NCBI GenBank assembly: GCA_035943635.1 | Contig: DASZBX010000035.1 | Span: 1 to 64,000 of the forward strand | DNA from: DASZBX01 sp035943635 | Lineage (GTDB): Bacteria; Actinomycetota; Actinomycetes; Streptomycetales; Catenulisporaceae | Length of the DNA: 64,000 nt | Reading direction: 5' to 3' | Notes under the pieces: generated by a model | Databases searched by the model: none | What the model saw: the letters and a program-made list of their open reading frames with translations, nothing else | Told to the model about the DNA's origin: nothing | Shown here: piece by piece, positions 58,985 through 64,000 of the stretch | Position numbering within the stretch: the stretch's first letter is position 1 | How the letters are laid out: each line of letters starts with the position of its first letter | Program-made: the position numbers and the translations under genes

Positions 58985-59812
58985 ATGAACCTGGTCAGTA
59001 TCGGGGAGTTCGCCCGTCTGTCGCGGCTGTCGCCCAAGGCGCTGCGTCTTTACGACGAACTCGGACTGCTGATCCCGGCCGAGGTCGACGCGGAGACCGG
59101 TTACCGCCGGTATGCGCAGACGCAGCTGGAACGGGCCCGCATGGTGGCCTCGCTGCGCCGGATCCGCGTGCCGCTGGCCCGGATCAGGGACATGCTGGCC
59201 CTGGACCCGGCCGCGGCGGCCGAGGAGATCCGCGCCTACTGGGCCGGGGCCGAGGCTGAATACGCGGCCCAGCGAGTGCTCGTCGGCTACCTCGTCGACC
59301 GTCTTCACGGAAAGAAGTCCGCCATGTATGAGGTCGCCATCCGCGACATTCCCGCGCGCAGCCTGCTCAGCGTCATCCGCAGGGTGCACGAGGACGAAGT
59401 GATCCCGATGGGCCGGGAGCTGTTCATCCACCGGCTCGCCCGCGGCGGCGTCCCCCGGATCGAGGGGATCGCCGGGGCGCCGTTCACCATGTTCCACGGA
59501 GAGGTGAGCGCCGACAGCGACGGCCCGGTCGAGTGGTGCTGGCCCGTCCCCGACGACCAGGCGCAGGAGATCGCCGCGCGGTTCCCCGACCTGACGCTGC
59601 GCATCGAGCCCGCGCATCAGGAGGCGTTCGTCCGCCTCGGCGCCGTCGGGGCGGGCGGCGGGACCCAGGCCGAGGTCGCCGTCGAGTCCCTGTTCGCCTG
59701 GACCACGCAGCAGGACCTCCAGCCGTCCGGGGGCGTTCGCAGCGTGCTGGTTTTCCACCCCGCCGGCAAGGGGGCCGGACCGGACACCGAGTTCGCGGTG
59801 GCGCTGCACTGA
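58985..59812 (+). CDS. MerR-family regulator with GyrI-like effector domain
   Basis: A 275-residue protein. Residues 1-70 are the MerR HTH (VSIGEFARLSRLSPKALRLYDELGLLIPA...TGYRRYAQTQLERARMV), followed by a coiled-coil helix (LARIRDMLALDPAAAAEEIRAY) and a C-terminal GyrI/SbmC-like ligand domain (AMYEVAIRDIPARSLLSVIRRV; ...ARFPDLTLRIEPAHQEAFVRL) as in BmrR/TipA-like multidrug-sensing activators. The promoter with 19-bp spacer just upstream fits autoregulation. The target drug pump or enzyme is not seen nearby. Confidence 0.9.
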   Translation: MNLVSIGEFARLSRLSPKALRLYDELGLLIPAEVDAETGYRRYAQTQLERARMVASLRRIRVPLARIRDMLALDPAAAAEEIRAYWAGAEAEYAAQRVLVGYLVDRLHGKKSAMYEVAIRDIPARSLLSVIRRVHEDEVIPMGRELFIHRLARGGVPRIEGIAGAPFTMFHGEVSADSDGPVEWCWPVPDDQAQEIAARFPDLTLRIEPAHQEAFVRLGAVGAGGGTQAEVAVESLFAWTTQQDLQPSGGVRSVLVFHPAGKGAGPDTEFAVALH

Positions 59813-59921
59813 GCCGAGGTATCGCAGGCCGTCGCGAGGCGTCGCGGGGAGAGTGAATTCATTGCGAAAAGTGCTCGATTAGTCACCCTGAGTGGTGAAA
59901 GTGTCGTATGATGGCGCCATT

Positions 59922-60645
59922 GTGACGACGGCCCTGTCCAAGAACCGCACGCGGTCCGGTCGCCTCGAAGCCGCACCGCCCGCACCGTCCAGCCCGTCCG
60001 CGGCCACCGGCTGGCGTTCCCGCCTTCCGCTGCGGGCCGAGCAGGACCGCAGCGGGTGGGCCACGGCCGGGTCGTTCGCCCCGCCGGCCGGCTCGGCCGC
60101 CGTCGCTGGCGCAGGCCGCTTCCGCAGGGGCCCGGCCGTCGCCGGCTCGCCCGGGTACCAGAGGTTCTGGCGAATAGCACTTCTGATATCGCCGGGCATC
60201 TGGGTTCTGATAGTACTCTCGCTCTCCCTCGGGTACGGCGACCGGGTCCAGTTGCTGCCGCTGCTGGCTGCCGCGCCCGCGATAGCCTGCGCGGGCACCG
60301 GCCGCAGGCAGTGTGTGGTCCTCGGCTGCGGGTGCGCACTGTTCGCCCTGGTCCCGATCCCGCAGGAACCGCCGACCGGCCTCGGCGAACGGATCGGCAC
60401 CGCGCCGGCGGTGCTCGCCGTGGCCTGTTCCAGTTATCTGATCGCGCACCGCCGGCTCAGGATGCAGCGCTCGCTGCAACCGATCCGGCGTGTTCTTCCC
60501 GCTCGCCGAGGTCCTCGCCGGCACCTGCGCCGCCGCGCAGCCGAGCGCGATCGCCGAGGCCGTCCGCGTCCACCTGATCGCGCACACCGAGGGAACCGTG
60601 CACGACGACGCGGCCGTACTCGTCCTGCGCAGGCTCGCCGACTGA
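59922..60645 (+). pseudogene. PP2C (SpoIIE-type) phosphatase with the catalytic core deleted
   Basis: From GTG 59922 a Ser/Pro/Ala-rich N-terminus leads into a membrane part (FWRIALLISPGIWVLIVLSLSLG, LLPLLAAAPAIACAGTG, CALFALVP, VLAVACSSYLIAHRRLRMQ), as in membrane-bound PP2C proteins. After about 60480 the frame must change to read FFPLAEVLAGTCAAAQPSAIAEAV...DDAAVLVLRRLAD to the stop at 60645, which is the tail of a SpoIIE-type phosphatase domain. The ~200-residue catalytic core between is missing. It is a deletion pseudogene. Confidence 0.7.
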
Positions 60646-60661
60646 CGCCCCTGCCGCGGTT

Positions 60662-61009
60662 CTACTCGTCGAGGGCCGGATCGTCCATGATCTCGCGGAC
60701 CTCCTGGGCGCAGCGACAGGCGACGGCGATCTTGGCCGCCCACGCCAGCGCCTGCTCCCGCGTGGCCACGTCGACGATGGTCAGCCCGCCCATGAACGCC
60801 TTGCCCTCCGGAGCCGGCCCGTCGGTGACCTTCCCGTCGGTGTCCACCACGCTCACCTCCCGGTAGCTGGTCAGCCCGCCGCCGAACACGAACACGCCCG
60901 CCTCCTGAGCCTCCCGGATCACCGCGTGCGCCGCGTCGGACACCGCCGGCAGGTCCTCCTCGGGGAAGACCATCGCGCCGTCGTCGAACGAAATCAGATA
61001 CTTCGTCAT
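60662..61009 (-). CDS. YciI/DGPF-type small protein
   Basis: A 115-residue ferredoxin-like protein: KYLISFDDGAMVFPEEDLPAV, GGGLTSYREVSVVDTDGKVTDGPAPEGKAFMGGLTIVDVA, with the DGP motif, and a Cys pair near the end (VACRCAQEV). YciI-like proteins are small enzymes or accessory factors, often near sigma factors, but no ECF sigma gene is seen here. It is convergent with the phosphatase relic and divergent from the phospholipase D (455 bp). Confidence 0.8.
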   Translation of the reverse strand: MTKYLISFDDGAMVFPEEDLPAVSDAAHAVIREAQEAGVFVFGGGLTSYREVSVVDTDGKVTDGPAPEGKAFMGGLTIVDVATREQALAWAAKIAVACRCAQEVREIMDDPALDE

Positions 61010-61464
61010 GTCACACTCCTCATCCCGTCGGCCGCCTCCGGCCGTACCTCGCCCCGGCCGCGAACGCCTCGCCCCGAGTCCGGCGCCCTGCCGGCAAAGA
61101 TGCTCTCACCGCACCATCATGGCTTGGGGGTCCGACACGAACGGGTAGCGGGAGCTCGGTAGGCGGGTGATTCGCCCGTTCGCCGGTATGACGCCGCAGC
61201 CTGTCAGTACGCCAGGCGAAGACGGGGCGGCTCGGCAAAATGACAGGAACCTGATACGCGGACGCCGCACATCTGATCTTTGATACTGCCCGAACCTTCA
61301 ACTATATCGAGCAAGTAAATATTCTACATCCTGATTCACGTAATCGTTATGCAAAAATCATTCTCCGGTTGCGCAACCCCGTTGCCATCGTCACGGCCGC
61401 GCAGTGTTCTGAGTGTGCACCGCCTCCATCCGAAGCGACACACCAAACGGAGACTCGCCAACCC
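61010..61464. other. Gene-free promoter region, AT-rich at its right end
   Basis: No convincing gene is seen. The part from about 61255 to 61385 is far poorer in G+C than the rest (for example ACTATATCGAGCAAGTAAAT, then a TTATGCAAAAATCATTC run). This is where the phospholipase D promoter and any operator should be. I could not assign -35/-10 boxes with confidence. Confidence 0.5.
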
Positions 61465-62454
61465 ATGATCAGCATACGACGCACCGCTCTGGTCGCGGCC
61501 CTGCTCGGCACCACCGCGGCCGCCGCCCTGGCCGCCGGTCCGGCCCAGGCCGCGGACCCCTACTCGGCGTTCGTGTTCTCGCTCAGCAGTTCCGAGCCGA
61601 CGATCTACTCGTTCATCAACGCCGCCACCTCCTCGCTCAACATGACCATGTACGAGCTCAACGACACCACCGCGGTCAACGACCTGATCGCCCGGGAGAA
61701 GGCCGGCGTGACCGTCCGGGTCATCCTGGACCAGGCCGAGAAGTCGACCAACCAGACCGCGTACAACAACCTCAAGGCCGGCGGCGTCGGGGTGGTCTGG
61801 TCGTACACGAAGTACACCTACACGCACCAGAAGACCATCACGATCAACAACGACGAGTCGCTGGTGCTGACCGGCAACCTGACCTCCGAGTACTACTCGA
61901 CCACCCGCGACTACGGGGTCTTCGACACCGACGCGGCCGACGTCTCGGCGATCACGACCGTGTTCAACGACGACTACAAGCACTCGACCGTGACCCCGAG
62001 CGACGGCGACAACCTGCTGTGGTCCCCGACCACCGCGCAGTCCCGCCTGGTCAGCTTCGTCAACGGCGCGACCAAGACCCTCGACATCGAGGAGGAGGAG
62101 TTCAGCGACTCCGCGGTCGTCAAGGCGATCGTGGCCCGGGCCAAGGCGGGCGTGAAGGTGCGGATCGTGCTGGAGGACCCGGCCGACTACTCCTCCGAGG
62201 TCACCTCGGTCGAGAACGCCGGCGGCACCGTGGTCGGCTACGACTCGCCGACCGGCTTCTACATGCACGCCAAGGTGATGGTCGCGGACTACGGCCTGTC
62301 CACCGCCTCGGTCGAGGTCGGCTCGATGAACGACACCAGCAACTCGCTCGGCTCCAACCGCGAGCTCGGCATCATCCTGAACGACTCCGGCGTCGAGTCG
62401 ACCGTCGAGAACGCCTTCGTCAGCGACTTCAACGGCGGGGCCTCGGCGAAGTGA
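61465..62454 (+). CDS. Secreted phospholipase D-like protein
   Basis: A 329-residue protein. Signal peptide at 1-29 (ISIRRTALVAALLG...GPAQAADP). It has two PLDc domains: the first with THQKTITINNDESLVLTGNLTSEYY (His-x-Lys, with Asn rather than Asp after four more residues) and the second MHAKVMVADYGLSTASVEVGSMNDTSNSL (full HxKx4D). The length is that of the short bacterial PLD-like (PLDc_2) nucleases/lipases. The likely role is extracellular phosphodiester hydrolysis; the substrate (lipid or nucleic acid) is unknown. ATG 61465; the terminator at 62598 follows. Confidence 0.88.
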   Translation: MISIRRTALVAALLGTTAAAALAAGPAQAADPYSAFVFSLSSSEPTIYSFINAATSSLNMTMYELNDTTAVNDLIAREKAGVTVRVILDQAEKSTNQTAYNNLKAGGVGVVWSYTKYTYTHQKTITINNDESLVLTGNLTSEYYSTTRDYGVFDTDAADVSAITTVFNDDYKHSTVTPSDGDNLLWSPTTAQSRLVSFVNGATKTLDIEEEEFSDSAVVKAIVARAKAGVKVRIVLEDPADYSSEVTSVENAGGTVVGYDSPTGFYMHAKVMVADYGLSTASVEVGSMNDTSNSLGSNRELGIILNDSGVESTVENAFVSDFNGGASAK

Positions 62455-62597
62455 CGGCCGTGACCTCGTGACGTTTGCCGTTCCGCGGTAAGGCAATACG
62501 GCAATCCTGTACCGAGGGCGTCCGGGCGGCGAGATCGTCCGGGCGGTTGCAACACCCGTGGTGGAAACACCGAGTAACTGAGGAACCTGAGTAACTG

Positions 62598-62632
62598 GGC
62601 GGCCCTGGCCCGTAGAGGGAGCCAGGGCCGCC
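62598..62632. terminator. Terminator between convergent genes
   Basis: GGCGGCCCTGGC (62598-62609) pairs perfectly with GCCAGGGCCGCC (62621-62632), 12 bp, around an 11-base loop. It lies between the phospholipase D gene and the flavoprotein gene and can serve both. Confidence 0.8.
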
Positions 62633-62731
62633 GCTCTCAGCGTAACGTGGATCTTCTTCCCAGGCCGGGTGTTCGCGCGAAGCTGCCGGAACCGGCGCAA
62701 TCCGCGAATGCACCCGGACTCGGACTCCCGG

Positions 62732-63769
62732 TCAGGCGTGCGCGACCTGGTTGACGATGGCGGTGAAGACGCGGGGGAGCCGGGCTGCGGCCGGGACGAT
62801 CAGCGGGCCGACGAGCGAGGTGTGCCGGGCTCGGAGCAGCCCGTTGGTCAGCAGGCTCGACTTGCGCGAGACCCGTCGCCATTCGTGGTCGTAGTCGCCC
62901 GCGCGGTCGGTGCGCAGGCACTCGATCAGCACGGCGGCCTGGGCGAGCGCGACGCTGATCCCCTCGCCGGTCAGGGCGTCGATGTACCCTGATGCGTCGC
63001 CGACCAGGAGGACGTTCGACCGGCCGCGGCGGCGGACGTCCTGGCGCAACGGGCCCGCGCCGCGGACCGCGGTGGCCGGCTCGGCGTCGGTCAGGCGCTT
63101 GTACAGCAACGGGAACGCGGAGAGCCGCTCGTCGAAGTGCTCGTGCGCCTCGGCATCGGCCCGGCCGAGGATCGCGACGCCGATCACGTCGTCGGACACC
63201 GGCGTGACATACGCCTCCGAGCCGGCGGCCCAGTGCACCTCCACGAGATCGGTCCACGGCGCCATCCGATAGTGACGCCGAAGCCCGAACCTGGGTCGCC
63301 GCGTCGGATCAGGAACCAGTCCGCACGCGCGCCGAATCGACGAATGCAGCCCGTCCGCACCGACCAGATAGCGGGCCCGAATCCCTTCCGCCTCAACACA
63401 ATCAGGCGACTGATCGAACCCTGTCACGCGCGTCGGCACGGTCCGCACGCCGAGCTCCGCCGCCCTGGCCGCCATCGCCTCGTGCAGCACGGTTCGGCGG
63501 ACGCCCAAGCCGGTCGCGCCGCCGCGGAAGAGCGCGTCGACGCTGTGCTTGGCGTCCTGATACCGGATGCCGCGGATGACATGCCCGGACGGCTCCACTC
63601 CCAGCGTGCGCAAGCGGCCCACGGCGGCCGGCATCAACCCTTCCCCGCACGCCTTGTCCACGGGAGCGCTGCGCGGCTCGGCGACGACGACCTCCATTCC
63701 CGCCTGCGCGCCCAGGATCGCGGTCGCGAGCCCGGCCGGCCCGCCGCCGACGACCAAGAGGTCGATCAT
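62732..63769 (-). CDS. FAD-dependent monooxygenase/geranylgeranyl reductase-like, SrsC-like
   Basis: A 345-residue protein from ATG 63769, overlapping the region of the upstream gene. Motifs: N-terminal FAD Rossmann VVGGGPAGLATAILGAQAG, CGEGLMPAAVGRLRTLG, the mid DG motif YLVGADGLHSSIRRACG, and NVLLVGDASGYIDALTGEGISVALAQAAVLIE. Together with a downstream-coupled isoprenylcysteine-type methyltransferase it matches the srsB-srsC pair that tailors phenolic lipids after a type III polyketide synthase. It would hydroxylate or oxidise the resorcinol ring. The gene direction points away from the window edge. Confidence 0.78.
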   Translation of the reverse strand: MIDLLVVGGGPAGLATAILGAQAGMEVVVAEPRSAPVDKACGEGLMPAAVGRLRTLGVEPSGHVIRGIRYQDAKHSVDALFRGGATGLGVRRTVLHEAMAARAAELGVRTVPTRVTGFDQSPDCVEAEGIRARYLVGADGLHSSIRRACGLVPDPTRRPRFGLRRHYRMAPWTDLVEVHWAAGSEAYVTPVSDDVIGVAILGRADAEAHEHFDERLSAFPLLYKRLTDAEPATAVRGAGPLRQDVRRRGRSNVLLVGDASGYIDALTGEGISVALAQAAVLIECLRTDRAGDYDHEWRRVSRKSSLLTNGLLRARHTSLVGPLIVPAAARLPRVFTAIVNQVAHA

Positions 63770-63771
63770 GC

Positions 63772-64000
63772 TCACGCCGCCTCGGGCCCGGTCCCGACGC
63801 CGGTCCCCACCCCGACTCCGCCCAGGTCCGACGAGCCCAGAACCGTTGCCAGCGCACGGGTTTCGCAGCGCAGCCGCACGGTCAGCAGCGCCGCATTCAG
63901 ACAGCTGAAGGCCACCGCGGTGATCCACGCCGAACCCGCCAACGGCAACGCGACGCCCTCCACCACCACAGCGACATAGTTCGGGTGGTTCAAGTACCGA
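63772..64000 (-). CDS. Isoprenylcysteine-carboxyl-methyltransferase-like protein, C-terminal part (SrsB-like)
   Basis: The frame is open to the window edge, so the N-terminus is missing. It contains the NHPNYVAVVVEGVALPLAGSAW motif and following helices (AVAFSCLNAALLTVRLRCETRAL) of the ICMT/phospholipid-type membrane methyltransferases. It lies 2 bp from the flavoprotein gene, so both form one operon, probably downstream of a type III polyketide synthase just outside the window. Confidence 0.75.
   Translation of the reverse strand, partial: RYLNHPNYVAVVVEGVALPLAGSAWITAVAFSCLNAALLTVRLRCETRALATVLGSSDLGGVGVGTGVGTGPEAA

Noticed and set aside
61020..61301. Minus-strand 93-codon frame between YciI and phospholipase D
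   Set aside because: Basic, unstructured, without a ribosome site; the region is more likely a promoter area.
1..64000. CRISPR arrays, rRNA or tRNA genes
   Set aside because: No regularly spaced repeats and no RNA-gene signatures were seen on either strand.

Overview
The window is 64 kb of a high-GC filamentous actinobacterium, probably near Streptomyces or Catenulispora. The basis is GC-rich third codon positions, Tat and lipoprotein exports, a mycothiol-dependent isomerase-type protein, a TioE-type MerR regulator, paired divergent citrate synthases, a WXG100/SAV_915-type gene set and many secreted enzymes. I saw no rRNA, tRNA or CRISPR array. It looks like an accessory chromosomal region with one clear transposase and an unusual number of broken genes.

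Left part (1-16.4 kb): the end of a secreted beta-helix protein, an autoregulated XRE-cupin regulator divergent from a methyltransferase, a small phosphatase, a PhyH-type oxygenase, a lipoprotein, a translationally coupled DeoR-HAD unit divergent from an MFS transporter, a class A penicillin-binding protein, a methyltransferase/TetR pair with two tandem operators between them, and an erythromycin-esterase-like gene divergent from a TioE-type MerR gene. That last pair is enclosed by inverted copies of a non-coding repeat, and a DDE transposase gene lies just beyond. From about 6.4 to 13 kb base composition shifts to a plus-strand excess of G and T whatever the gene direction.

Middle (16.4-36.2 kb): a two-helix membrane protein, a rare bacterial Thg1-like nucleotidyltransferase, a glycosyltransferase remnant, a secreted SGNH hydrolase with ricin-type lectin repeats behind a palindromic operator, an alpha/beta hydrolase, an MFS remnant, a DinB/MDMPI protein and a Tat-exported phospholipase C. 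The most interesting block is 24.8-29.6 kb: four minus-strand genes encoding a TPR protein, an EACC1-like adaptor, a caspase-TPR protein and a ClpN-AAA+ ATPase (frameshifted as given). It has the look of a caspase-based biological conflict system. Next is an L-rhamnose catabolic operon that has decayed: the permease has an internal deletion and a stop codon, and the front of the isomerase is fused to the back of the rhamnulokinase. Its lactate-oxidation genes (lutABC type), LacI regulator and operator-like sites remain.

Right part (36.2-64 kb): a frameshifted MFS exporter, small stand-alone enzymes, a class C beta-lactamase-fold hydrolase, a baeRF3-like protein, a sedolisin protease, glycerate kinase, a WXG100-type secretion/effector-like gene set (46.2-50.6 kb), an FAD monooxygenase, two divergent citrate synthases sharing an operator-like sequence, a complete tryptophan-to-anthranilate (kynurenine) module with its Lrp-type regulator, a MerR/GyrI gene with a typical long-spacer promoter, a gutted PP2C phosphatase, a YciI protein and a secreted phospholipase D. 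At the right edge an srsC-like flavoprotein and an srsB-like methyltransferase suggest that a type III polyketide synthase lies just outside the window.
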